Shown here: piece after piece, positions 32,524 to 44,200 of the stretch
Position numbering within the stretch: the first letter of the stretch is position 1
Layout of the letters: each line of letters begins with the position of its first letter
Origin: Colletotrichum lupini
Taxonomy: Eukaryota; Ascomycota; Sordariomycetes; Glomerellales; Glomerellaceae
Assembly: GCF_023278565.1 (NCBI RefSeq)
Contig: NC_064677.1
Span: forward strand, 2,542,001 to 2,606,000
DNA length: 64,000 nucleotides
Direction: 5' to 3'
Made by a program: the position numbers and the translations under genes
The notes under the pieces: model-generated
Told to the model about the DNA's origin: nothing
The model's database searches: none
Seen by the model: the letters and a program-made list of their open reading frames with translations, nothing else

Positions 32524-32899
32524 GTTTGCTCGGGGATCCCGTTCTTTGGTAAGATGGCCGTCTCGGGGTTTCAGGAGTGTCGGTTCGGGCACGAATCTGT
32601 CAGTCTCACTCTTGTTGTACGGTTGCCGTTTGGAGCTGGACCTGTGATTGCAAGTTGCAGAATTGAGGAATAGAGACAGGCGAAAGACACATGGGGTCTT
32701 TGGTAACTAAGGCAGCTCTCCCACCAATCACACATCACAATCCTATGCGACGAGCTTTCGATGGTCCAAGCTCCCGCGGAACGCCGGCTCCGTGTGTCTT
32801 GTCACTTTCACACCCCGTCTTAACGTCCTGAATCACCAAAGATCAAACATTCAGGCAATCGATACACTGCAAGTCCACAGACACAGTAGTCCTAGCAAA
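32524..32899. promoter_or_regulatory. Shared divergent promoter, mtIF3/IMP1
   Basis: 376 bp between the two divergent ATGs. It contains a CCAAT box (32724-32728) in ccaccaatcaca. Both flanking products act in mitochondria. Confidence 0.55.
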
Positions 32900-33442
32900 A
32901 TGGCAGGAAAGCCTCTCCGTCTGGCCATGAACGTAGGCAAAACCTTGGCTCTTAGTCATGTCATGATGGAATATGGCTTCTTCATGGGCCCAGCATCGGG
33001 ACCGTCCATGCTTCCAACATTTCAAGTGGCAGGCGAATCAATTCTAGTCGATCATCGTTATCGTTACGGTCGCAACGTACTTGTTGGCGATTTAGTTCAC
33101 TTCAAGATTCCAATCTTCCCAGAATCCGATGGCATCAAACGCGTGATAGGTATGCCTGGCGACTACGTTATGCTAGGCAGCCCTGATGCAGAGAAGCAGA
33201 AGATGATACAGGTAACGACATCTAGGTCATCGCCCAACCGGAAACCCTTGCTAAGAATATCTGTGTAGGTTCCTCAGGGTCATTGCTGGGTTGTGGGTGA
33301 TAATCTCGAAGCATCGAGAGATTCGCGATTGTATGGCCCAGTGCCTTTGGCTCTGATCAGGGGAAAAGCTGTCAATAAGCCATGGTGGCTATCGCTTCTC
33401 TCCCCTGGAGGGACAGCTGAGAACGGGCTTCGCGATGTCTAA
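32900..33442 (+). CDS. imp1: Mitochondrial inner membrane protease subunit 1
   Basis: Signal-peptidase-I-like serine protease that cleaves sorting signals of inner-membrane and intermembrane-space proteins. Two exons, 32900-33211 and 33269-33442 (57-nt GT-AG intron), give 161 residues. The catalytic Ser36 is in GPSMLPT and the Lys80 general base in IKRVIGMPGD, the Ser-Lys dyad of the S26 family. The third conserved block is GHCWVVGDNLEASRDSRLYGPV. An N-terminal hydrophobic segment precedes Ser36, as in Imp1. The NxxxSxDSR motif separates Imp1/Imp2 from unrelated peptidases. Imp1 rather than Imp2 is chosen by the length and the GPSMLPT context. Confidence 0.92.
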
Positions 33443-33990
33443 GATGGCCGGGAGTGAGTGGCGCACAAGATTCAAGAGCAACTGTGCCATGTCATAAATA
33501 CGATACAAGAAAGACGCGAAAGTTGGCGACGGAAGACTCCGTAAGCTGAATTCGTCACAGATTGTGAGTTGTTCTTCCAATCCTCTAAAGTATGATCCTA
33601 ATTACAACGGGTAGGGGAGCCAATGGCACCAGATAAAAGCTCATCAAGCCTGTTAAAAGGCCGAATAATATGAGACACGGACGACCCGACAAACGAGCCA
33701 TGATGCTTGGTACAAAGTAAAGGGTTCGGGTCTTCCTGATAGGAGAAACTAGCCCGCCCCTCTTGCGGCATGATCTCGCCAGTGAGGGCAGGCACGCCAA
33801 AATAAACGCTCCTTCAAAATGCTTCTACGCCGAAATATAAACTCAACGTAACAACCGAATCTCATTCTGCATGACCAACGCCAAAACACCACCGACCATA
33901 AACCCCAGACCCCTCGGTCCTACTGTAGTACCCTGCTAGGGAAGTTGGAGAATGAAATAATGTTGCAAAATGCCCTGCAGAGGTCATGGT
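33443..33990. other. Convergent intergenic spacer
   Basis: Between IMP1 (plus) and VAC8 (minus). No gene seen; short minus frames are unsupported. Confidence 0.6.
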
Positions 33991-36040
33991 TTAACCTTCA
34001 ATGTGAGACTTCGAGCCGCTCTGGCCAAGAAGCTCGAGACACCGCTGTGCTAAGTTGACAACTTCGCCTTCATCGTCGTCTTCGAATTCGTTGTCCGGCT
34101 CGATCTGACGGTTGGCGATCTCCTTGATCTGATCAACAATGTCTTGTGCTTGGCCAATTAACTGAATGAGGTTTTTGTCCTCGGACTCGAGCAACTGAAG
34201 CAAAGTCCAGATTGCTATGTGCTGGAACGTAGCATCGCCGCTCTGGAGGAATCTTGTCAAGTATCCGTGGATACCGCCGTTGGGTTCTTTCCAATCCTGA
34301 ACGAAGACTGCGTAGTCTCCCACTATTGAGGTGTTAGATCAAAGTTTAACACGGTATGATGGAGCTGAACAAACCTTTCGAAGAGAGATTTCCAAGAGCT
34401 GCAGCGCTGTTGCCCTGGACTTCGATGCTAGGTGAATGAGTGAGAGGAATAAGAACTTCAAAGACGCCGAGGTTGAGAAGATGAGACTTGAGCTCATCGC
34501 TAAGAGCCAAAACAGCAATCGCAGCGGTCATCTCGGACTGAACGGTAACCGGCACATCGAGGACGAGCTGCTTGCACTTTTGAACTGCGCCGGCATCAAG
34601 GACGAGGGCCTTGTTACGATCAGAGCTGGCAGCGAGGTTCCTAAGGGTTGAGATGGCGTGGCACTGGATCTCTTCGTTCTCGGTAGAGCCCAATAAGTCG
34701 ACAAGGGGCTTCAGGAAACCGGCTTCAATGATGGGCGACTCATTGAGGGGGTGGATCGAGATGTTTCGTATGCAGGCGACGGCCGAAAGAATTAAGGGGA
34801 GGTAGGATGAAGACAGGAGTCGAAGCAAAGGCGCGAGACCGTTTGATCGCACAATATCGAGTTGGTACTTCTCGTCAGAAGCAAGGTTGCGAAGAGCGAG
34901 CGCTGCCTGGCACTGAACCTTAGGTGATGATGAATCCATAAGCGTGACCAGCGACGAGACGAGCTTGGACTCAGTCTGGGCAAGTTTGCGTCGGTTGTTA
35001 GCATCGACTGCAATGTTGCTGAGAGCCGTCGTGCAGTAGTACTGGACGTCGACGTCAGATGAAGAGAGAAGCTGGACAAGAACCGGAATTGCGCCGGCGT
35101 TAACGAGTTGCTGGCGGTTCTCGTCTATCGTCCTGGTTAGTTCAGAGTTCAAATTTGCGAGATAAAAACGCCTTGCCTGAATGTGTCATATTTAGCAAAG
35201 CTCCAGTCGCGTTTCTCTGAACCCGCATGTCCCGCGACTTTGCCAGCCTCGTCAGAGGACCCAAGGCGCCAGAGCGCGCAATCTTCGCCTTGTTCTCCTC
35301 ATGTGTGGCCAAATTTGTGATACATCCAACTGCGTTGCACTGTACCTCAACATTCGGCGACAACATTTGCCTAATGAGTGGCGTGAGTCCGCCGAGCTGG
35401 ACAATCAGAACCTTGTTTTCGGCTGATAAATCGAGTCAGTATCTACTCTGCAGTCTTGCCTGTTACGCTTCACTCACTGTTGACCGCGAGATTTCCTAGC
35501 GCCGCGCTGGCGGCACGCTGCACCTCAATATCGGGGCTTTGCAAGAGGAAGAGGATCGGTTCGAGAGTATCACGATCGACCTCGCGAACATCTGGAGCAG
35601 CTTGTCAGCATATCTACGCCAAATGCTACGTCGCAAATGGCATCCTCAATGTGATCCTTTAATCGACTACAAGGCTAGAGGACGTACCTCGCTCTGTGAT
35701 TTCGGCAAAAGTCAGGCTTGCGCTCCGTTGCAAGTCGATGTTTTCGGAGAAGACGAGGGTGCTGAGAGCTCGAAGGGGTTCGCCTGAGAAGAAATCGGTT
35801 TCACCCCGCTGAAACAACGTCAGTATGGAAGGTCGACGAAATAGACCATGACGAAAAAAGCACATACGTTTTCGAGATACTGGAGAAGGTCGGCAACGGC
35901 TTCTCTTTCGCTATCGGCGAGGACTGGTTCGTAGAGACCATCGCGGGCTCTCCCTACATGATCACCCATTAGCTTTGGCGATGTAGTCGGCATGACGATG
36001 GAAAGCTAATACCTCCGCAACATGACTGGCAGGCTCCCAT
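33991..36040 (-). CDS. vac8: Armadillo-repeat vacuolar protein VAC8
   Basis: Lipid-anchored armadillo scaffold of the vacuole membrane, used in vacuole inheritance, homotypic fusion, nucleus-vacuole junctions and autophagy. Seven exons (minus): 36040-36013, 35953-35868, 35808-35688, 35591-35478, 35422-35177, 35124-34375, 34322-33991; 558 residues. The first exon is only 28 nt and encodes MGACQSCCG, with Gly2 for myristoylation and Cys4, Cys7 and Cys8 for palmitoylation. Armadillo repeats follow throughout ([81 protein letters not shown]). The C-terminus is acidic ([15 protein letters not shown]). The intron between exons 5 and 6 starts GCAAGG after TTCAG and ends ATAG: a GC-AG intron. All joins are in phase. 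Confidence 0.95.
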
Positions 36041-39000
36041 GGCCGAAGTGGGCTACAAAGGCCGATGTTGATGATATCGAGACTCGATGTCGAGGTGGTG
36101 GTCGAGAAAGTCGGGCCTTGTTTGTTTGGATGGGGCTTCTCTTCGCAACACGAACGGTTTGACCGCCCGACGACCAGAGGGATGCGGAGCCTGTGGTGAC
36201 TCTGGCCACTGGATAGCAGTGTCGATTTGACGATGGAGCTAGTCTGAGAAGCAGATTTTGATGCAAGTCGATGGTCAGCGAATTGCGACGGTCGGTTCTA
36301 GCGGGTGGGAGAGGCCCGAATATTAGTCGGTTGATGGGCGATAGAGTCGGTCAAGTGAGGTTTTGGGAAGAAAGCGACGGCTGCTCCAGTTGTCTCTCGC
36401 GGAGCAATGACCCAGGATCAGGTTGCAGCAGCCCGCAGCAGCAATCGGAGAAGCAGCACTGGGCCTTTTTGAGGTTAGTGGGGACAGGAACGACCAGAGA
36501 GTGCATAGGTACCAAAGTGCTAGTAGCAGTCACCAAGCAACCAGCAAATGGAAAGCAAAGCTGCCCTGCTCGGAAAGCGTCAGACAGCATGGACAGCACA
36601 AAACAGCGGTGCACTCTGCATACCTCACCTCTGGGGTGGGCTTCCACGCTTCGTACCGCGCCAGCACTGCCAGCAGCTTCAGCAGCAGCTCCAGCACAAC
36701 GAAGCAAATGCCCGTGGAGCCCAGTGGGACTGGTGACCTTGAACCTGCAATCTAACTTGTTTCGGCCTAGAGGCTTTCAAAGGGACCCAGTGCAAGAGGT
36801 ACGTAGCGAGTGTACCTGCAGCGTCGTCCGGCTTTTACTCGTGCTGTGAGTGGACGGTTGTTTGTTTCTGCGACGAGACGTGGAAAAAGAGAAGGACCCC
36901 ACCCACCGCCTCACTCTTCCAACTTCGCACCGCCGCTGCAGCCAGCAAGACTTTGGAGGGCCAATTCCTACCTTACTCCTAGGACCTCCTGCATTCCTCT
37001 CCTCCTCCTCCTCCTCCTCCTCCTCCTAGGCTTCTCTTCCATGTCTCTTCCCTCGGGCGGACCTGCCGCGGGAAGCCTCGAGCTTGATCGGGAACAACGA
37101 GCACGGACCATCTTGCTACCCTTCCACCACTTTTTATGCCTTCACATGTGGGAACTAAATTCAACAAGCGTCTCCCATGAAGGGAGGAGTTTGTCACCTT
37201 GTGTTGTGCACCCGCCTCATCTTGCATCGAGATTTCTTTCCTTTTATCCAGATGAGCGCCTGCAGTGTGCGGCGGCCGGTCCGGGGTGACAGCATTCCCG
37301 GAACTACGCTAGCGACGTTGTGGCTTGAATTTGACATGACTCTACGTACTACGTACGGATATTTCTGCGCCGTCGTACCTAAGGTTACCTTTGGGTGAGT
37401 GGTTGACAGCCTTCCATGGGATTCTCTATGGAGGACTGTGGTGAAGACCATCTCCAACTTTCACATGGCTGACTATCTACCCACCAAGCCAACCACAATG
37501 TGCACCTGAGCGATCGTGACATTGCTCTTATCTGGGAATGCACGCATTCCTGGGGTCGCATTGAAATGTGACACAGGTAAGGTAGCTTACGTTGCTTCAC
37601 GATACACCACCTCATGACCGCCCGTTCCGTGATTTGGCCTTCCTATCTGCCTGGCCTAAAGCCAAGCTCCAGATGAGCGCGAACCAGATACCTAGGTCTC
37701 AACGTGCAGACGTTCCCTACAGCACACTCAACTGTGGTACTTGGCGATAGCAGCCAAGTTGCCAAGCGCTTTGGAGTCAGAAATCCAGGGTCCAGTCACA
37801 CGCAATTACAATGGCCGCTTTGATCCTGTGCCTTGTACTTATACATACCGAGTATCCGTAGAGCTGGGTAGAGAGCTTCTAACCGGCGCCTTCGACTTTC
37901 ATTTTGTGATGCTTTGGCGATGCAAAACGAAAGTAGATAGAAGAACACAGGGGATTTTGTCCTATTATCTTCCGTCTGATCAAGTAAGTATCATGTGCGG
38001 TGTCGGCCACGTACCTAACCTATATGGAATGGAGGAAAATTTGCAAAAAATGTCTCGAGGTGCATGCCTCGTCACGCCCCTTCGAAGATTTTGGACGTGT
38101 CTCTGAAGCTTGAGCCGAAGCAAGACAGTTTGTCTCGAGTAAGGCGAGGTATCGGACAATTATAGGCGGAAGGGATCATCGTTCAGATATCCCGTTGAGC
38201 ACCTGCAGTGTTGAAAAGTGCCTCACGAGGTAGGTATACCTTATCTCACTACCTACTTGCACATGGGCTTGTTCATCGAGAGGGCTTCATAGAGGCTTCG
38301 TGGAGATGTAGCACCATCCATTACCAACGGCGAAATGCGTCATTGCACAGCAATTTGCCTCCATCGCCATACGGAGCTGATGCTGCTGTACACAATGAGC
38401 GCAGCGCTAGATAGAAGCTATAAGCATCTCGTTGACCTGATTGACGACCGCACCCGCTAGGCTAAACACGCCAGATTTCGACTGGAATACCTACAAGTTA
38501 GAACACCAAGCATCAGGCGTTGGACGCCCCCAGCGACCTAATTCATCGACTGGGTTTGCCCAAGTTCACTGTTCAACCCATCAGCTTCAACTTTTCCTTG
38601 TCTTATCCTTATCTGCCTTATCTTAACAAGAGGAACCTAACGGATACCCGACGTAGTCCAGTTAGAAACAGAGGTACGGCTGCAGTGGGCAAGGCAGCTA
38701 GGAACGGTATGTACCTTTCATCTGAGGTAAGACAAGAGGGACGGTACAGCTGAGATAACTGTTATTTGCTACCTAGGTACCTTGCTACTGCCGGTGCCAC
38801 CAGTGCCACTACCTCAGACTTACGACCTTGCCTCTACTTCATTGCTTCCTGATGCAGGTTGGGAGGGGAATAGAACGGCGCAAGGAGAAAAAAATCACCA
38901 AGGCGTTCAGTCCAGCCCAATCCATTCTCCAAACCACGAATTCCATCCCTCCGTTTTTCTTTCCTACCCATTGTCTCTGCCTCCCGTTTCCCCGTCTCCC

Positions 39001-39061
39001 GCCGTTCCTCCCACACGTCCAGAGGGGCCACGCGCGCCATTAGCCCTCCCACGACGACGCA
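36041..39061. other. Divergent intergenic region, 3 kb
   Basis: Between VAC8 (minus) and SNF4 (plus). No supportable gene. It is rich in short palindromic TACC/GGTA elements (36506, 37377, 37688, 38228, 38704, 38770), has a CTC microsatellite near 36996-37027 and a CT-rich SNF4 leader at 38930-39060. A 192-codon plus frame at 36271-36849 overlaps long minus frames and shows no domain. Confidence 0.55.
36996..37027. repeat. (CTC)n trinucleotide microsatellite
   Basis: About ten CTC units in a row within non-coding DNA upstream of SNF4. Confidence 0.9.
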
Positions 39062-40563
39062 ATGGACGACCCCTCCTCCTCCTCGGCTTCGAAGGACAAT
39101 GCCGGTCCTGGTTCCATGCCCACGTCGCATCCAAGTCAACAACAGCCTAGCGGTAATGGTCCACTACAACCGCCTGTAGTCGCTACCGCTGCGTCCATCG
39201 CGAGACCACATGGTCACGAGCTTCCCTTCGTCACGCCCTCTTCATACCTTCGCCCAAGACCACCCTCGGTTGCTCGCAAAATGCCAGAGAAGCCGCCCAG
39301 TCCGCTCGACAAGGACCAGATTCAAGGCCTGGTAAGCTACATGTGTCCTTGGACCCCTCCCTCGACCATCTCGCGCATCGCCGATTTATGTGCTTGAGCC
39401 CGCGTGCGCCCCTAGATGCGAGCGCATGCGGGGTTATGCTTCTGCCTCGAGACCGTTGCGAATGGGCATATTTGTACCGCAACAAACCGTCGCTAACTTT
39501 GCTCGTCTTTGTAGAGGGCAATTCGCGATTTCCTCAAGGTCCGAACCAGCTACGATGTCCTACCGCTCTCCTTCCGCCTCATTGTCCTCGACAACGACCT
39601 CTTGATCAAGAAGAGTCTCAATATCCTCATTCAAAATGGTACGAGTCATGCTACTCTGTCATAACGGAATGTTTGTTCTGACCCTCGTCCTAGCCATCGT
39701 GTCCGCGCCGCTATGGGATTCACACAATTCCAGATTTGCCGGCCTTTTGACGGCGACAGATTTCATCAATGTGATTCAGTACTATTGCCAGTTCCCTGAC
39801 GAGATGCATAAGCTGGAACAGTTCCGACTCAGCAGCTTGCGAGGTCAGTGACGCTCCCATCGCCGTCCAGGCTTTCGGTTGCATACTAAGACGCTTGTCA
39901 GATATTGAAAAGGCCATCGGGGCCTCTCCTCTAGAGACCGTATCCGTCAACCCCATGAGACCACTCTACGAGGCTTGCCGCCGCATGCTCAAGACTCGTG
40001 CGCGCCGAATTCCCCTCGTTGACGTTGACGACGAGACCGGGCGCGAGATGGTTGTTAGCGTCATTACACAGTACAGAATTCTTAAATTCATCGCCGTCAA
40101 TAACGAACACAACACTGTTCTACTCAAGAAGTCCCTTAGGGAGATCGGGTTGGGCACATACAAGGACCTTGCTACAGCGCAGATGCACGATTCTGTCCTT
40201 AGTGTGGTCGATATGATGGTCAAGCAAAACATATCCTGCGTCCCGATTGTCGACAAGTACAACCGCCTACTGAACGTCTTCGAAGCCGTCGACATTATTC
40301 CGTGCATCAAGGGGGGCGTTTACGAAGAATTGCAGTCAAGCATCGGAGAGGCACTCGTCAAGCGTCCCGACGATTCGCCTGGCATTTACACTTGCAGTCC
40401 CGAGGACAGATTAGACTCGATCTTTGACACAGTCCGGAAGTCAAGAGTTCACCGTCTCATAGTAGTGGACGACGATAACAGACTGGCAGGTGTCATCTCC
40501 TTGTCCGATATTCTCAAATATGTGCTTTTGCACGGCGAAGAGGACGACGTCGTGGGGCATTAA
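39062..40563 (+). CDS. snf4: SNF1/AMPK gamma subunit SNF4
   Basis: Regulatory nucleotide-sensing subunit of the SNF1 kinase, which controls carbon derepression. Four exons, 39062-39331, 39515-39638, 39694-39843 and 39902-40563, give 401 residues. The N-terminal 90 residues are Ser/Pro/Gln-rich and disordered. CBS domains follow. [29 protein letters not shown] opens the first, ending [16 protein letters not shown]. The others carry [41 protein letters not shown] and [22 protein letters not shown], the repeated R/V-x2-I-V-D signature of AMPK gamma proteins. Splice joins are exact in phase. The GID7-like gene at the left of the window also belongs to carbon-source control, but the two are not adjacent. 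Confidence 0.95.
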
Positions 40564-41235
40564 GTGGGAATAAAAAAGGAATTGCATAGAACCAAGAGCG
40601 ACGGATCCTCGCTGGAATGACTTGGGAACTGGTAGACATGGTAATGAGCATGTGCTAGGCGTACAGAGGCGTAACTGGGAGGAATACCAGATGGTGCCCG
40701 AATTTCTTCATTTTACTTTCATTATAGACGATCGGGAGGCTCACGGAGAAGTTGGCCACCTGAATGCATTACGAAATGAGAACATGTCCCAAGTCATTAC
40801 TATCTATTGCGAGGTGCCCCCGTGCCTCTCGGCATGTTGCAAGATGCAAAGCAGTTGCCTTGCAAGGAGCTTTTTCGGAATACGCCTGACGAGACTGGGT
40901 CGGCATCGGGGAGGCCTGCAGGAGCAGTACTCGTACGCCGAAGTACCTATGGCAAGTAGTATTCATTCACAATCCGAACATCGGATAAGGTATCCCACCA
41001 ACAGCTCGCTCGGCCATGCTGGGCAGGTACGATACTTCTCATACGAGCCTAAATAGGTAGGCAGGTAGGTAGACCCAAGCACCGTTGACTTCTTGACCCT
41101 CTCCATCGTCCCCGTGTCAACAATCTTCGACATCTGACATTGGATATTCTCCGCTTCAGTACCAGACAGTACCAGCGGGCTCCAGCGTTCGATCTCGCCC
41201 ACTTTTGGCCAAAGAATCGATTTCTTTTTTTTGCT
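40564..41235. other. Intergenic region
   Basis: 3' of SNF4 and promoter of the RhoGAP gene. A cluster of AGGTAGG units (aggtaggcaggtaggtag) lies at about 41045-41068. No gene seen. Confidence 0.6.
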
Positions 41236-44200
41236 ATGCAGCCTTACGACAATGATCAATCACTATCATCGGGCCTGTCTCGGGACATCGAGACTGGCAC
41301 CATCGAAAGCCAGACCGTTAGCACTGCGCCAACCAGTACTGCGCCTCTTCAACTACCCATCACGACCTCTGTGCTGCCATCAAGGGCCGATCCTCAACCG
41401 CTAGCCACATCAGGTACTCTTCCTGCTTTGGTCACTGGAGATGGTCGACGGAGCAGGGCTCTTCCAAGCAGCGCGACATGGACTTCTTCTGTCGGGGACC
41501 TGGCCCTGTTGTCAGACACAGACGAGATTCAGGACCGTCGAATATTTGTACAGGACTACAATCGGTTGGCCAAGAAAGTATAGCAGCATTCGACCCTTTG
41601 GAAGCATTCGGCATTTCACTAACGTATGATGACAGCAAGGAATTCGAGTATTGTCGGTGGATGGCTTCGAGGGAGGAGTAAGCTTCAACGTTCTCATGGC
41701 ATGGGACATCACTAACTAGTCTAGCGACATGCACTGCCAGCCATTATGACTGAGAAACGGAGGTGGTGGTCTCGAGTACTCCGTTCAACATCATCAGGGC
41801 AACCACCTACCTCGCGAGGAGCACCCCACGGAGTCCGTCACAAGCGAAGCGTCAGCGACATTGCCCTACAATTGGTACACTCTCGCAAACCTGAACCCAA
41901 GATACTCGATCTACAGGCCATGGTTCGACTGAGTGGGAAGAGCCTTTTGCATCTCCCTGCCGACTATGCTATTGGCTCACTTGTTGTGCCGACTTGCTTC
42001 AGGGCAACTGCCCAATACTTGGCTCAATATGGTATGTGAATAACATCACCGGACATGTGAAAGCTTCTTCTGATATCTTCCTCTGTAGGACCTGTTACAC
42101 GCGGTGTATTCCGCATTCCCGGTTCGCTGCGCGTTGTCAATGCAATATTCGACTACTACTGCTACGAAAAGCCGGGAGAAGAAGTCACAAGTACCATACG
42201 TTGCCCTACTTTGCCATCACATATCAATGCCGGTGCACAAGATGTAGCTTCAGCTTTCAAAAAACTGCTATCTGTACTCCCGGGTGGCATCCTTGGCTCT
42301 CTCACCCTTTTTGACGCATTGGTCGCGATTCACACTCAGCTTCGTGGGGAGCAAGAACTCAGCAGAACAAAAGAATCCAAGCTTCGTGCTAGACTCATTG
42401 CCATGGCTATCGGGACCATCAATTCTCACTTTCGTCGGGAGCTTATTTGCGCTGTATTTGGTCTTCTTTCCCTTATTGGACGTGCTGCTGAGACAGCAGC
42501 TCGTGAAGATGAGCAGGGCCGGCCACTTCCAACGTCAGATTTGATGGGATACGCAGCTTTGGGGATCGTATTCGGTCCTCTCCTGGTCGGCAATTTGCTC
42601 GACTCCTATACAATGAAGCTCGCAAATCCTTCTTCGGGCTTGCTGCTTTTCCCCCTTACCCCGCCGCGTTTGAAAAGGGAACGACAGCGAAAGAGCACTA
42701 TCCAAGACAATACAGATTCCATGTCTGTTGACAAAATTCGCGTGGCAAACGACATCACCGAGATGCTCATCTCAAATTGGAGAGAGGTGGTGCGCAATAT
42801 GAAAGGCTTGTCGAGTTTCCGGGGGCCAAATGAAGATCTAGAAAGCACGAGTCGTCGGAAATTTCTTCGTTCATCAAACTCTGACTCTCTGGCCGTCGGA
42901 TTGCCTAGAGGCTGGAGGAGCAAGCACTCTTCGCCACGATCTTCCATCAACCAACATAGGTCGAAATCACCCGTTACTCCAACACCGGCGCCTAGTAAGT
43001 AGAGAGGCATTCAAAGTCTCAGGACTGTGGTAGCTGACACACCTGCAGAGGCTTTGGGTCTGACATTGTCGAAGACTACAGGGAATCTAGATGATTCGCT
43101 TCATGTTGGAAGATTACGGCCGAAGTCTTTCCAGGTGCAATCGACTAACAGAATACCTTTGCACCAGTCCCTCAATCCACTCTCTCCCACGGCGGAAGAA
43201 AGTCTAGCAGATGATCGAGACCTCAAGGAGAGGAAATTAGGATCGGACACAAAAGCTGTTTCACCACATACGCGAAAGCTAGGAAGAGATCGATCAAATG
43301 ACTCTGAGAGCAGCGTAAGGCCACGCGCCATCAAATCCCATGCAGCTGCTGCAGAGTGTCTGGCTGGTTACGTGGGTGAATGTTCAAAGAATCAGAGCTC
43401 GCTTGACGCAGCCCAGAAATTGGCGGGACATCGCAGGCAGCGTTCAATAGGGAGTCCCCGTGTATCGGAAGAAGTCCCAGTCGAAAGAGACTCGGCGAAG
43501 ACATCTCCAAATCGACTGCCATACGCAATTTCCGAGAAGGGTATCTGGCCTGTACAAAGAGATGTACCCAATCCAGGGAACGAATTCGTAAGGCAGTCGG
43601 GGGGCTGTAGGCCAAAGACAAGCGGGATGGTCTCTTCGGCACTTCGTCGATTCGTTGGAAGTGATTCCAGCCGAATCTCAAGTTCCGGAAGCCCAACAGC
43701 TAGAACCTCGAAGACAAGGCATGCATCGCCGGATGCTGTAAGCCCATGTACGCCCACTCCGCCTAAAACAGACTTCATCATAACAACGACGCCAGAGTCC
43801 GTGTCATATTTGAAGTCTAAAGGCCATGATATGGGCAGAGGCGCAAATTATATTGAGGAAAACCTTGACAAGTCAATCTCGGCCAAGGCGAACTTCAGAG
43901 AAAATAGCTTCGACGGTAACCGGCTAGGTGGGAAGAAACCAGATGGAGATGTCCCGAGATCGAACTCGCCTTCTCAAACTCCGCGTCAGAGCACAGAATC
44001 AAATGCTAGATGTGAAAGCATTGGCTCCGTTCAGGTCACTCCAAAGGAGTTTACGACCAAAAGTGCGTCACAGATTCAGCCTCGACTCCCCGTTGCGGTC
44101 TCGCCAGAGGCGTTCTAGGAAAAACTGCCTTCGGCCGATCTAATCGACGATAATCTCCCTTCCTCGATCAATACTAGAGATCTAAAGGACAATGCAAACA

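Noticed and set aside
31760..32647. 295-codon plus-strand frame
   Set aside because: Antisense shadow of the mtIF3 gene, whose protein is clearly conserved.
44116..44118. TAG taken as the end of the RhoGAP gene
   Set aside because: The same frame continues open for 474 codons with matching composition and a coiled coil, and an in-frame 84-nt intron can remove the stop.
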